Below are positions 9,296 through 17,153 of a stretch of DNA of 64,000 nucleotides, piece after piece (the first letter of the stretch is position 1; each line of letters starts with the position of its first letter). The stretch covers positions 1 to 64,000 of IMG/VR virus record IMGVR_UViG_3300006076_000003; one strand, written 5' to 3'. The position numbers and the translations under genes are program-made. The stretch is from a virus. A model generated the notes under the pieces. That model had not been told where the DNA came from, did not search any database, and was given only the letters and a program-made list of their open reading frames with translations.

Positions 9296-11032
9296 TTAAT
9301 CCTCCTCTAGCCTGCTAAAGAATTTAATAGCATCTTTGCGTGAGATAGCATCTTTTTGTATAAATTCAAATACATCATATATTGTTTCTTTACGCACAGC
9401 TTTCATCCAGTAATAAACAATGCCATCTTTAAAGTCTAAAGTAGTAGCAAGTGTATATAAATTTGCTTTTATGACTTTGCGTAAGAATGACATGTGGTTC
9501 TTGCTATTCCAATTAATAAGAGGCAATAAGTTATTTAATGCTTTATTTATTGTTACATTTGGCAATTTTAGCTTAGTATTTGCTATTAGGTAAAATGGCC
9601 TACCACTAAAGTATTTTACTGCTTTGCTATATAGCTCAGCACTGCTGTTAAATGTATAAACATCTAATCGTCTTTGCTGTACATCTTGGAAGATAGCAAT
9701 AGCTTTATGCTCAGTTTTGTCATATATACATGTTATTGAATTAACAACTTTACTTGTTGTTCCATTATAAACCTGTACTAAATCCTCAGGATCTACTGTT
9801 GATAAAGTATTTAGTTTATATGATGTTATTAAGCCACATTTGCATTTAGCCCATTTGATTTGATAGCCTGGGTACTCTACTGTTTTATATTGCATTTGAT
9901 GTAGAGGTACCATTTCTTTACAAGGAGTGCCTTTATGCACTTTAAAGTTAGATACATAAGGATTATTTGCTAATGCTTTAGGTAGCTCCCCAGAACAATA
10001 CTGCATTGGTGCATCTGCTATACAACCTGCTAAACACATATACTTCTGCAGCTCGTCCTTTTTATGCTGTCGTTCACACTCCTCTTTACAACTGCCTTTT
10101 TTGCTGTATTGTTTAAAGTCTGTGAATGGATTAACAATTTGTAGCTGACCTGTCATGTCATATACTACTGATTGCTTGTTAGTGTTGTTAGGATCTACTG
10201 TTGAAGCACGCCATAGTATTTGCAATGCCAATGAGTGTATTTTTGTGAATATAGCAAAAATTAGTCTATCTGACTGTGGACTATTAAAACCAAGAGATAA
10301 TGCTCTCACGTTGATTAAAATGCCTTTAGAAGCATGATATCTATCTATTGCTTCTTGTTGTTCCTTATATGACATTTTGCTATGTACTATGTTAACATTA
10401 TGTTTATCTGCTAATAGCTTATAAAGTTGTTCAGCAGTTTCTATATAATTAACATATATTAGCGTGTTATGCTCAGTGTCTAAATGCTCTGCTTCTATAA
10501 GTTGCTGTATGCTGTCTAATAAGCCCTCCTTATCAATCAATTGTCTTACAACATCTTCATTATAGTCTTGCCTTTTTGTTTTTAGCAGCTCAGCATTTTC
10601 CCCTATAATATTGCTGTTGCTATAAAATATTGTTGGTGCTAACCAACCATTTTCTAGCATTTCCTTTACTGTTACAGTCTGTATAAAATTATCTATGTCA
10701 TCTAACATTAACTTATTGTTGTTTTTAAGCGGTGTACCAGTAAATAATATGTTAGTTATGCCTTCACGTCTTGTTATCTCTTTTGTTGCTTTAGATTGTC
10801 GTGAGTGTACTTCATCTTGTATTATCATATCAAATTCATCTAAATCTATGTTACGATTGTTAAATGTTTGAAATGTTGCTAATACTACTTGTTTTGTGTG
10901 GTCGTAGTCTTTGCCAGATAATACAAAAGTGCTTGTACTGGGGAAGTATTCTTCTAATTGTTCTACAATTTTTCTAAAGCCAACAACAATTAATACTTTT
11001 TTTGGTTTATACTCATCTATAATGAGTTTCAT
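9296..11032 (-). CDS. Superfamily 2 DNA helicase (main part of a frameshifted gene)
   Basis: A 578-residue DEAD/DEAH-type helicase. Visible motifs are VLIVVGFRK (Ia), DMIIQDEVH (motif II), LFTGTPLK (motif III), LIYVNYIETAEQLYKLL (IV) and a C-terminal RecA lobe with SLGFNSPQSDRLIFA and QILWRAS (V and VI). Cysteine pairs near residue 400 (KCKCG) suggest a small zinc knuckle. The encoded start at 11032 has no ribosome site and lacks motif I. The missing Q motif and Walker A lie directly upstream in another frame (11050-11142). N4 gp37 and T4 UvsW are helicases of this broad type. Probably acts in replication or fork remodelling. Confidence 0.82.
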   Translation of the reverse strand: MKLIIDEYKPKKVLIVVGFRKIVEQLEEYFPSTSTFVLSGKDYDHTKQVVLATFQTFNNRNIDLDEFDMIIQDEVHSRQSKATKEITRREGITNILFTGTPLKNNNKLMLDDIDNFIQTVTVKEMLENGWLAPTIFYSNSNIIGENAELLKTKRQDYNEDVVRQLIDKEGLLDSIQQLIEAEHLDTEHNTLIYVNYIETAEQLYKLLADKHNVNIVHSKMSYKEQQEAIDRYHASKGILINVRALSLGFNSPQSDRLIFAIFTKIHSLALQILWRASTVDPNNTNKQSVVYDMTGQLQIVNPFTDFKQYSKKGSCKEECERQHKKDELQKYMCLAGCIADAPMQYCSGELPKALANNPYVSNFKVHKGTPCKEMVPLHQMQYKTVEYPGYQIKWAKCKCGLITSYKLNTLSTVDPEDLVQVYNGTTSKVVNSITCIYDKTEHKAIAIFQDVQQRRLDVYTFNSSAELYSKAVKYFSGRPFYLIANTKLKLPNVTINKALNNLLPLINWNSKNHMSFLRKVIKANLYTLATTLDFKDGIVYYWMKAVRKETIYDVFEFIQKDAISRKDAIKFFSRLEED

Positions 11033-11142
11033 TACGTAGCTTTTCCCAGCTACCGCATCGGTAAGACAATTAAGTTAGTTTTGCCTAACTCAATTTGTCC
11101 TACCGCCTCCAACTGATAAGGTCTAGCAGTTATATTTTGCAT
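11033..11142 (-). pseudogene. N-terminal part of the helicase, out of frame (Walker A broken)
   Basis: From an ATG at 11142 with a strong AGGAG site, 30 codons read MQNITARPYQLEAV, then ELGKTNLIVLP, and then meet TAG at 11050-11052. In the frame of the helicase, the bases just before 11032 read AVAGKSYVM, so the two halves join as a standard motif I if two bases around 11055-11058 are removed (LPTVAGKS) or one is added. The upstream VRR-NUC gene stops at 11146, so 11142 is the natural start. The gene carries either a real inactivating indel or an assembly error. Confidence 0.8.
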
Positions 11143-11145
11143 TTG

Positions 11146-11625
11146 TTAATCTCCTAATAATTGATTTATTTGTTGTTTAATAGCATTTATTGACAAATTT
11201 GACGGAAAAAACAATTTATTTTCCTCATTTATGCTATTTAGTACTCTTGTTTTGTTCTGTTGTTTATACTCTGTTGTTAAATTACTTGCTATTGCTTGTA
11301 GTACTTCATCAACAGATCTAACAATATAGTAGTTATGTCCTAATTGTTTAAGCTCTTGTTCTACTTGTTTTTGGTCTTCAGATTGTACACCTCCCTCAGG
11401 TCGTTTAAACTCTAAATTAACAACTTTGCCTTCTGGTAAGTAAAGTAGTACATCAGGCATACCTCTTCTAAAACCTTGTTGTTTAAGCTGTCTAAATAAC
11501 TTGCTTTTGTCTGCAGGTTTTAAGCCATTTAAATTAATACCAGATAATGATAAATTAATAACAATCTCTGGGTATATATGCTTTATTGCTTGAATTGCTG
11601 TTTGTTGTAAGATTTCTTCAGTCAT
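11146..11625 (-). CDS. VRR-NUC domain nuclease
   Basis: A 159-residue nuclease of the VRR-NUC branch of the PD-(D/E)XK fold. The core reads GMPDVLLYLPEGKVV (Asp), NLEFKRP (E-x-K), then GGVQSEDQKQV and LGHNYYIVRSVDEV, matching the family in order and spacing. The last 45 residues are Gln/Asn-rich and unassigned. In phages such proteins stand alone next to SF2 helicases, as here, and probably resolve branched DNA. The helicase start follows three bases after its stop, so the two are co-translated. Confidence 0.87.
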   Translation of the reverse strand: MTEEILQQTAIQAIKHIYPEIVINLSLSGINLNGLKPADKSKLFRQLKQQGFRRGMPDVLLYLPEGKVVNLEFKRPEGGVQSEDQKQVEQELKQLGHNYYIVRSVDEVLQAIASNLTTEYKQQNKTRVLNSINEENKLFFPSNLSINAIKQQINQLLGD

Positions 11626-11649
11626 TATTATTTCCTTAATATAAGTAAT

Positions 11650-11655
11650 ATTATA
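11650..11655 (-). promoter_or_regulatory. Possible -10 element upstream of the VRR-NUC gene
   Basis: The minus strand reads TATAAT inside a short palindromic stretch (AAGTAATATTATACTT), 25 bases before the VRR-NUC start. No -35 box is evident; weak. Confidence 0.3.
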
Positions 11656-11687
11656 CTTAATGTATAAGTTGTGATATTCTTATCATT

Positions 11688-12212
11688 TTAATCCAATTTA
11701 TTAGCTGCTGATTCGCATATATTGTACCATTTTTGTATATCCTCTAAAGGTATATTATATTTTATAATAGGTCTAATACCTTTATGTTTTTTACCCCTTA
11801 TATTTATAGGAAATGGTATACTTTCTTTATGATCTTTATAAATTAAGTCACAAAATATGTAGTTATTTGATTTTTTAACCTCATCAAGATAATACATTAA
11901 GGTTTTAATTTTTTTAGTACTATTTTTAATAAGTAGCTCTTGAACTTGTATTTCATAAAGTAAATTAAAAGCTAATTCATTATAACTATGAATAGTTGTA
12001 TGTTCTTTACCTATACCATAAACTAACGCATGAGTTTCTTTTATATAATATGGTACCATACTTTGCCTATGAACCGAAGGTTTATCTATTTTTTTGTTAA
12101 TTACTTTTTCAAAATGCTCCTTATTATTTTTATTCATTTCATATACTAAGTGTATTTTTCTGTAAATGCCTATTAAAATGATTAATAGTACAATAATGCA
12201 TATGTAACTCAT
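11688..12212 (-). CDS. Membrane-anchored hypothetical protein
   Basis: 174 residues. The N-terminus (MSYICIIVLLIILIGIYRKI) is one hydrophobic helix followed by basic residues, predicting an inner-membrane anchor with the rest in the cytoplasm. The soluble part has no motif I recognise. The ribosome site is weak (AGGAGT). It stands alone between the nuclease and the broken gene at 12247-12878. Confidence 0.65.
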   Translation of the reverse strand: MSYICIIVLLIILIGIYRKIHLVYEMNKNNKEHFEKVINKKIDKPSVHRQSMVPYYIKETHALVYGIGKEHTTIHSYNELAFNLLYEIQVQELLIKNSTKKIKTLMYYLDEVKKSNNYIFCDLIYKDHKESIPFPINIRGKKHKGIRPIIKYNIPLEDIQKWYNICESAANKLD

Positions 12213-12246
12213 ATGAACTCCTATATTGATTTTTAATTTAAGGTAT

Positions 12247-12878
12247 TTATTTAGCTCTTGTAGGTAGTTCTCCTATAAATGGTTCATAAAATTCCCAATG
12301 TTCCTCATATACTACTTCAGTATTACCTTTTAGTGGTAAATGTGTGATTACTTTATTTGAATCTAATTCAAATCTATTGAATTTTCTCAGTTCTACAAAA
12401 CGATCTAATTTATTCCATACCCAAACCCATTCATTTTCTTTAGGCTTCCAACGTGTTAATGTAAATGTTTGTACTTCACCTACATCTTTTAAGTATGTGT
12501 ACCCATCTTCTGAATCTTTTTTTACTTTTCTTAATAATCCATCATACAATACAAAATCATCTTTTTTAAATTTTGACACTTCTGGTTTAATTCTATAAAA
12601 ATCTACTTTTACCGTAGTTTCTATTTTATCTACATCTTTCCATCCATTAAAATACCCATCACTGTCTATGTCTTTACATTGTATTACCTTACCTTCTGCT
12701 AATGCCTTTCTGAGTTTAAAGTACGAATAAAATGTTTACGTGCTATATAATAGTCTGTACACCATTCATCTGCACTATACTCGTCTTCTTCAAAGGCTAA
12801 TGTATCAAATACTGCTAATGTTGCATAATCAGCATTTGAGCCTGTTTTATGTTTTTTATTTTTAAACTCAATTTACAT
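12247..12878 (-). pseudogene. Broken phage hypothetical gene (stop at codon 2 plus frameshift)
   Basis: A well-placed ATG at 12878 overlaps the preceding gene's stop as TAATG but is followed directly by TAA. If that codon were AAA the frame continues as IEFKNKKHKTGSNADYATLA, then FDTLAFEEDEY and CTDYYIARKHFIR. Near 12712-12725 the reading must shift to continue as KLRKALAEGKVIQC, which joins without a stop to the open part ending in EFYEPFIGELPTRAK at 12247. The C-terminal part could be expressed alone from a GTG at 12579 (110 residues). The last part (W-x-PKENEWVWVWN and EPFIGELP) is a pattern I associate with small proteins common in phages. Confidence 0.75.
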
Positions 12879-13141
12879 TATTTATCCTTTACTTTTATTA
12901 TTTTATATCTATACATTACACCCTCTTTTTTATCGTTTTCAACTTCATTTTTTACTATTCTTATAGCATCAAATTTATTTTTAAATTGTACATATTCAAT
13001 TTCTTGATTTTTCATATCCTTTTTTGAACACCATTCATAATAAAAGGTATTATCTTTACTGTTAGCGTATTTAGTTTCTACCATTAGGTATAGAACTGTT
13101 TTACCATAATTAGCAGTTTTACAGGCTATAATATAGCTCAT
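12878..13141 (-). CDS. Small YIIA...YKIIK family protein (copy 1)
   Basis: An 87-residue protein of a family repeated through this region. Family marks: an N-terminal strand MSYIIACK, a middle hydrophobic strand (TVLYLMVE), a helix FKNKFDAIRIVKNEVEND and a C-terminal strand YRYKIIKVK. No catalytic residues stand out and no membrane segment is seen. The stop overlaps the start of the next (broken) gene. The closest copies are at 14342-14599 and 23116-23334. Function unknown; such families in phage early regions often act on host proteins, which is only a guess here. Confidence 0.75.
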   Translation of the reverse strand: MSYIIACKTANYGKTVLYLMVETKYANSKDNTFYYEWCSKKDMKNQEIEYVQFKNKFDAIRIVKNEVENDKKEGVMYRYKIIKVKDK

Positions 13142-13177
13142 GTTGTATCCTTTTAGTTATATAAAGTATTAAATTTA

Positions 13178-13996
13178 TTATAATTTAACCGTATATGCTA
13201 TGGTTGCATAATCTTTTACCAATCTTAATTTTGGGTGAAGTTTATCGCTACTGCTAATGCTATTTTTAATAACTGCAATGTTATTACATTGTTTATTCGC
13301 AGATTCAATATATCTATTTAATGCGTTTACTTTATTTTGTACTTTGTTCTCTCTGGTCACTATAAATTCTTTAAACTCTTTACTTGTTTCCATATATTGT
13401 TTAAGTAATGACTGTAGGTGTTCCATTGTTACTTTTATTTTTTCCACCGATTGGTCAAAATTAAATAAAGCTATATAAAGATAAAATTGTATTACCATCT
13501 CATCAATCTTGTTAGTCTTTTTTATTGATTCAGGTAATCCTACTAAGTAGTAATTACTTTTCATTTTATCATCCTCATAGAGTACATCTAATACATTACC
13601 TGCTAACATAAATATAACTTTAGTGCTAAGGTATAATAACTTGCTATTTTCTGTTATATTTTTGTCTTTCGCATCTTCAGAAGATATTACAGTTATTGGC
13701 ATTGCTGTGTTTAAATCTTTTTCCATATAAGCTTTTTTAAATATACCTTTTATTATCAAGGTATATAAAAACTTTTTTGTTTTTGGAGTTTTATCAAATA
13801 TAAAATTCAGTAACTCTACTAATTGCTTATTATTACCTTTATTTAATTTATAGATCTTATTTAAACTATTTGTATGTGCTTTTTCTGCTACCATTTCTTT
13901 TGATACTTTTGTATAGTCATTAATTGCTTCAGCAGCAGTTATTCTTTTACCTACTTTATACTTTGATTTGATTAAATTTATTTCAAACTCATTCAT
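13178..13996 (-). CDS. Hypothetical protein, 272 residues
   Basis: No family recognised. The N-terminus is basic and the protein is mostly helical, with hydrophobic patches near residues 90-105 and 130-145 that look buried rather than membrane-spanning. A possible coiled coil lies around residues 185-245. It is one of the few mid-sized genes in the run of small ones; the start is supported by AAAGGAATAA before the ATG. Confidence 0.6.
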   Translation of the reverse strand: MNEFEINLIKSKYKVGKRITAAEAINDYTKVSKEMVAEKAHTNSLNKIYKLNKGNNKQLVELLNFIFDKTPKTKKFLYTLIIKGIFKKAYMEKDLNTAMPITVISSEDAKDKNITENSKLLYLSTKVIFMLAGNVLDVLYEDDKMKSNYYLVGLPESIKKTNKIDEMVIQFYLYIALFNFDQSVEKIKVTMEHLQSLLKQYMETSKEFKEFIVTRENKVQNKVNALNRYIESANKQCNNIAVIKNSISSSDKLHPKLRLVKDYATIAYTVKL

Positions 13997-14025
13997 TGTT
14001 TATTCCTTTAATCTATGTTATAAAA

Positions 14026-14340
14026 TTATTTACTTTTTAAATAATTGATAACATCTAATTCGCTAACTAATTCATATTTTAGATTTGGTCTAAATTCTAT
14101 TATTTTATTTAAATTTGTACGTACTTCAAATAGACTTCCTTTAATTAAATTTGCTCTATGATAAAACAAGTCAGCTGGTTGTTCTGGTCTAAATACATTA
14201 TAATATTTAATTGCAATACTATAATGTCCTACATTTAGTTCTTTTAGTGTGTTTATCCTAATAGGTTTAATATTATCACGTGTTAACACATATAAATATA
14301 AACCATCTCTTTTTGTTTTGTGTTTTAAGTAATATTCCAT
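14026..14340 (-). CDS. Divergent member of the small repeated family
   Basis: 104 residues. The layout resembles the YIIA family: an N-terminal strand (MEYYLKHK), a middle strand (LYLYVLTRD), a helix with LFEVRTNLNKI and a late strand KYELVSEL. The sequence is too diverged for certainty. It starts directly after copy 2 (14342) ends. Confidence 0.6.
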   Translation of the reverse strand: MEYYLKHKTKRDGLYLYVLTRDNIKPIRINTLKELNVGHYSIAIKYYNVFRPEQPADLFYHRANLIKGSLFEVRTNLNKIIEFRPNLKYELVSELDVINYLKSK

Positions 14341-14341
14341 C

Positions 14342-14599
14342 TCATTTTACCTTTATAATCCTATATTTTAGAACATGTGTAACCAAGTCTTTTTTATCCA
14401 TCTCAATTTCTTCTTTTACGACTTTAATGGCTTCAAATTTATTTTTAAATAAGATAATACAATTATCCTTATCTACTTCATTTTTAGGTAACCAATCTTC
14501 AACTTTAATGTCATTAGTTTTACACAGGTATAGTACATTTCCTTTTATATAATTACTAAATGTATTTGTCTTAACTAAACAAGCTATAATGTACATCAC
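14342..14599 (-). CDS. Small YIIA...YKIIK family protein (copy 2)
   Basis: 85 residues with all family marks: MMYIIACLVK, NVLYLCK, FKNKFEAIKVVKEEIEMD and KYRIIKVK at the very end. The helix differs from copy 1 (FKNKFDAIRIVKNEVEND) mostly by conservative changes, which shows descent from a duplication. It overlaps the zinc-ribbon gene upstream by four bases. Confidence 0.75.
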   Translation of the reverse strand: MMYIIACLVKTNTFSNYIKGNVLYLCKTNDIKVEDWLPKNEVDKDNCIILFKNKFEAIKVVKEEIEMDKKDLVTHVLKYRIIKVK

Positions 14600-14787
14600 A
14601 TTAATCCTTCATACTCACCAAATAGTTTTTTAGCTGAGCCTATACTTGTTTTTTCTTTACAAATTTGACATACCCCAATATGCATTGTATAAATACCATT
14701 GTATGGTTTATTGACTCTATGTTGTTTTGCACAAGCTGGACAGCAAAATTTAATTTCTCCTGCTTTTACTTTATCTAAAATTGTCAT
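14596..14787 (-). CDS. Small zinc-ribbon protein
   Basis: 63 residues with two cysteine pairs, CCPAC and CQICK, about 24 residues apart: a zinc ribbon. Likely binds nucleic acid or a protein partner. Its ATG lies right after the stop of the next upstream gene with an AGGAGA ribosome site. No enzyme motif is seen. Confidence 0.7.
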   Translation of the reverse strand: MTILDKVKAGEIKFCCPACAKQHRVNKPYNGIYTMHIGVCQICKEKTSIGSAKKLFGEYEGLM

Positions 14788-14788
14788 T

Positions 14789-15019
14789 TTATTCTCCTGT
14801 TAAGGTTTTTGATAATTCCTCTAATGACATAATAGTTATATCTGTATGAAATTTAACTTTATCTGCTTGTTGTTTTGCCTCAAATAGATTGTCAGCAATT
14901 AATGTTTTAGCACAAAATGTAAAAGAATTATTATCAATTCTATTAAAGGTTTCTAAATCTTCGCATAACAAGTAGATTATTTTTTTATTTGGGCTTTGTC
15001 TTGCTAATATATACTGCAT
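14789..15019 (-). CDS. Divergent small family member
   Basis: 76 residues: MQYILARQ, IIYLLCEDL, and a helix DNLFEAKQQADKV followed by a last strand (DITIMSLEEL) that departs from the YKIIK ending. I place it in the repeated family by the N-terminal strand and the N-x-F-E-A helix. Starts one base into the stop of the gene before it. Confidence 0.65.
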   Translation of the reverse strand: MQYILARQSPNKKIIYLLCEDLETFNRIDNNSFTFCAKTLIADNLFEAKQQADKVKFHTDITIMSLEELSKTLTGE

Positions 15020-15495
15020 TACTGTGTCCTATAAATATAATATGTTGTTCCATTAATAGCTACTTCATATTCATTTCCATCATAAGTTGCTATTACTGCT
15101 CCTCTATCTAAATCTATTCTCATATCATCAATTAACTTCTCTTTATCAAAGTATGCTTTAATATTATTACTTAAATCATAAATTTGTTCATCTGCCATAC
15201 CTTCAAGATATGTCATATATGTTTCTTCAGCTTCTTCTTCAGTTAAAACTAAATATTTTTTCTTATTTTCAACTTCATCTTCTGCTTCTTCAAACATAAT
15301 GCATGTGTCATATTCCATTAGAGCTAATATCTTTTCATCAATATTGTTTATAACTACTTGTTCATAAAATAGTCCTAAAATTAATGTTAATGATGTTATT
15401 TGCTCAAAATCTGACGCTGTATCTTTTAGAGATTCAAAAAATTCATCTTTTAAATCACAGTTTTCTATTAAATCTAATATTTGTGCATTAGTCAT
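15019..15495 (-). CDS. Acidic hypothetical protein
   Basis: 158 residues, strongly acidic (runs such as EEAEDEVEN and LTEEEAEETYMTYLEG). Mostly helical with a short strand pair at the end. Acidic phage early proteins sometimes mimic DNA or sequester basic host proteins; nothing here proves that. Overlaps the helix-turn-helix gene upstream by eight bases. Confidence 0.65.
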   Translation of the reverse strand: MTNAQILDLIENCDLKDEFFESLKDTASDFEQITSLTLILGLFYEQVVINNIDEKILALMEYDTCIMFEEAEDEVENKKKYLVLTEEEAEETYMTYLEGMADEQIYDLSNNIKAYFDKEKLIDDMRIDLDRGAVIATYDGNEYEVAINGTTYYIYRTQ

Positions 15496-15934
15496 TTTTA
15501 TTCTTTCCTTTAATTAATTTATTACAATGTCGTACAAAACACAACATTTTTTTATCTACATTTGCTGTTGATAATATAGTTTTATCATTGATTGTTGTAG
15601 CTTTAAATAAATGTCTATTTAACCACATTGTTATTTCAAATGGCGACCATTTTGTTTTAGATGCTACATATGTTGCAATATCTTTTTCTGTATAATCCAT
15701 ATCTATCAATTTATAGTATAGTAACTCAGCATCTTCTTGTAATTTGCTTAGTTTAGTTCTCCTATCGATAAAGTAATTTTCATCTATTAGTTTGCTACGT
15801 TTATATTCTTTAGTTAAGTAGTCTGGCCATAAATTTAATTTAATGCTTCTACCGTAGGCTTGATAGATGTGATTTTTTGTGATTTTATACTTTTCACAAA
15901 ATTCACTAACTGTTAACCAACTTTCTGCTTTCAC
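15488..15934 (-). CDS. Helix-turn-helix protein (paralog A)
   Basis: 148 residues. The N-terminus (WLTVSEFCEKYKITKNHIYQ) reads as an excisionase/MerR-like helix-turn-helix. A middle segment YYKLIDMDYTEKDIATYVA and a C-terminal KKMLCFVRHCNKLIKG are shared in order with the protein at 20048-20455. Probably a DNA-binding regulator or recruiter of a partner protein. Four-base overlap with the gene upstream indicates coupling. Confidence 0.65.
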   Translation of the reverse strand: MKAESWLTVSEFCEKYKITKNHIYQAYGRSIKLNLWPDYLTKEYKRSKLIDENYFIDRRTKLSKLQEDAELLYYKLIDMDYTEKDIATYVASKTKWSPFEITMWLNRHLFKATTINDKTILSTANVDKKMLCFVRHCNKLIKGKNKND

Positions 15935-16392
15935 AATATTTTCCTTTCGAATAACAATTTAAATAGTTCATTTTTCTCCTTTTGTAAAATATCAAATTGA
16001 TCAGCTATTCTCACAAATTTTTTATAATCATATAGTACTTCTTGTTTATGTTTTCTAACTGTTTTTGCTCTATAAGCGATATTGCACGCAAATTGTTTTA
16101 ATGCATAATCTATTGTAGGTTTAATAGCATACTCTGAAGGAGTATAAGATAGATATTCTATCTTATGTTTAGTTAGCAAAATTTTTAGAGTATTTGCATG
16201 TTTTGCACTTGTTTTTGAATAATTTGCAGTACTGTTGTTAATTAAAATAAGATTATTAACAACATTATTATAACTTGCTAATTCTTCATCATAACTATAT
16301 AACGCCCCCAATAAATAATGTAAATTCTTAGAACTTAAGTCATTTATATCTTTATTTATAAATGCTTCTATAACTTCTTTATTTGTTGCCAC
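15931..16392 (-). CDS. Hypothetical protein, 153 residues
   Basis: No family recognised. All-helical in appearance, with a basic stretch RAKTVRKHKQEVLYDYKKF near residue 120. Embedded in a tightly packed run with the helix-turn-helix gene downstream (four-base overlap) and the basic protein upstream (14-base overlap). Confidence 0.6.
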   Translation of the reverse strand: MATNKEVIEAFINKDINDLSSKNLHYLLGALYSYDEELASYNNVVNNLILINNSTANYSKTSAKHANTLKILLTKHKIEYLSYTPSEYAIKPTIDYALKQFACNIAYRAKTVRKHKQEVLYDYKKFVRIADQFDILQKEKNELFKLLFERKIL

Positions 16393-16825
16393 TTATGTAC
16401 CCTTCATAAAAATTTGTTAATAACCTATCAATAAATTTGTAGCTTTTTAACTCATATTCTGGTGATATCTTAAAACTCCTATGTGTTGCTACTTTAACAA
16501 TAGCATTTTCTTTAAGTCCTAACTTTTGCAGTTCTTGTTTCATTTCAGAAGCAAGTGTCATTAATAAAATTGCAGGTTCCATTGTTAGATCTTTAAATTC
16601 GTCTTTTGTTTTTTGCCACGCCTTATCTGCAATTTCACCTATACTTCTATACTCGTCTATGTGTTTTTTTGCCCAATTAAACTCAATTTTGTTTATCTTT
16701 TTATACAGCTTATCTTCAGCTTTTGTTCTTTTTTTGTTAACTAATAAAATGGTTCTATAAAAAAGTAAAATAGCGATAGCAGTAGGTTTATGAGTGTAGT
16801 AGGGCTTTTGTTGTTTTTTAAACAT
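16379..16825 (-). CDS. Basic hypothetical protein
   Basis: 148 residues, Lys-rich, helical, no motif recognised. The first 20 residues hold aromatic and basic residues (KKQQKPYYTHKP) followed by a hydrophobic stretch AIAILLFYRTILLV that could be a short membrane segment. Start supported only weakly. Confidence 0.55.
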   Translation of the reverse strand: MFKKQQKPYYTHKPTAIAILLFYRTILLVNKKRTKAEDKLYKKINKIEFNWAKKHIDEYRSIGEIADKAWQKTKDEFKDLTMEPAILLMTLASEMKQELQKLGLKENAIVKVATHRSFKISPEYELKSYKFIDRLLTNFYEGYISGNK

Positions 16826-16860
16826 TGTAAAGCCTTTTAAGATAACAAAATAGTTAAAAT

Positions 16861-17107
16861 TTATTTTTTACTAACTTTAGTTTTAGTATTCATTTTTACT
16901 ATTCTATATTTATAATTTAAATTATTTGCTATATCAAAACTCTTTTCAGCTTTTAGTAGCTTTAAAACATCAAAGTAATTATCAAATACAGCAGGTTTGA
17001 AAGGTTCATTTCTTGTAAACCACCTATATTCACCTTCTTTTTTTGCCGTGGGAATAGATATAAAATAGTCCTCCATTTTTTTCTTTACAAACTAATATAT
17101 ATCTCAT
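16861..17107 (-). pseudogene. Small family member split by an A7 frameshift
   Basis: From an ATG at 17107 with AAGGA before it the frame reads MRYILVCKEKNGGLFYIY, the family's N-terminal strands, and stops after 25 codons. The remaining part is open in another frame from 17076 and carries VFDNYFDVLKLLKAE and YKYRIVKMN, the family's helix and last strand. The switch lies at a run of seven A on the minus strand (T at 17038-17044); six A would give one continuous protein of about 82 residues. It may be a real mutation, slippage-prone expression control, or a homopolymer sequencing error. Confidence 0.75.
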
Positions 17108-17123
17108 TATAAATCCTTAACAT

Positions 17124-17150
17124 ATCATACAGCTAATAAAGCTGTATGAT
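17124..17150 (-). terminator. Perfect 10-bp hairpin after the VWA gene
   Basis: ATCATACAGC and GCTGTATGAT pair perfectly around a 7-base loop, four bases past the end of the VWA gene. There is no T-run on the minus-strand side, so it may be a processing or pausing site rather than a full terminator. Confidence 0.5.
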
Positions 17151-17153
17151 TGG

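Noticed and set aside
11045-11065. Programmed -1 frameshift in the helicase
   Set aside because: No slippery heptamer of the X XXY YYZ type lies in the only window where both frames are open, and no stimulatory hairpin is evident.
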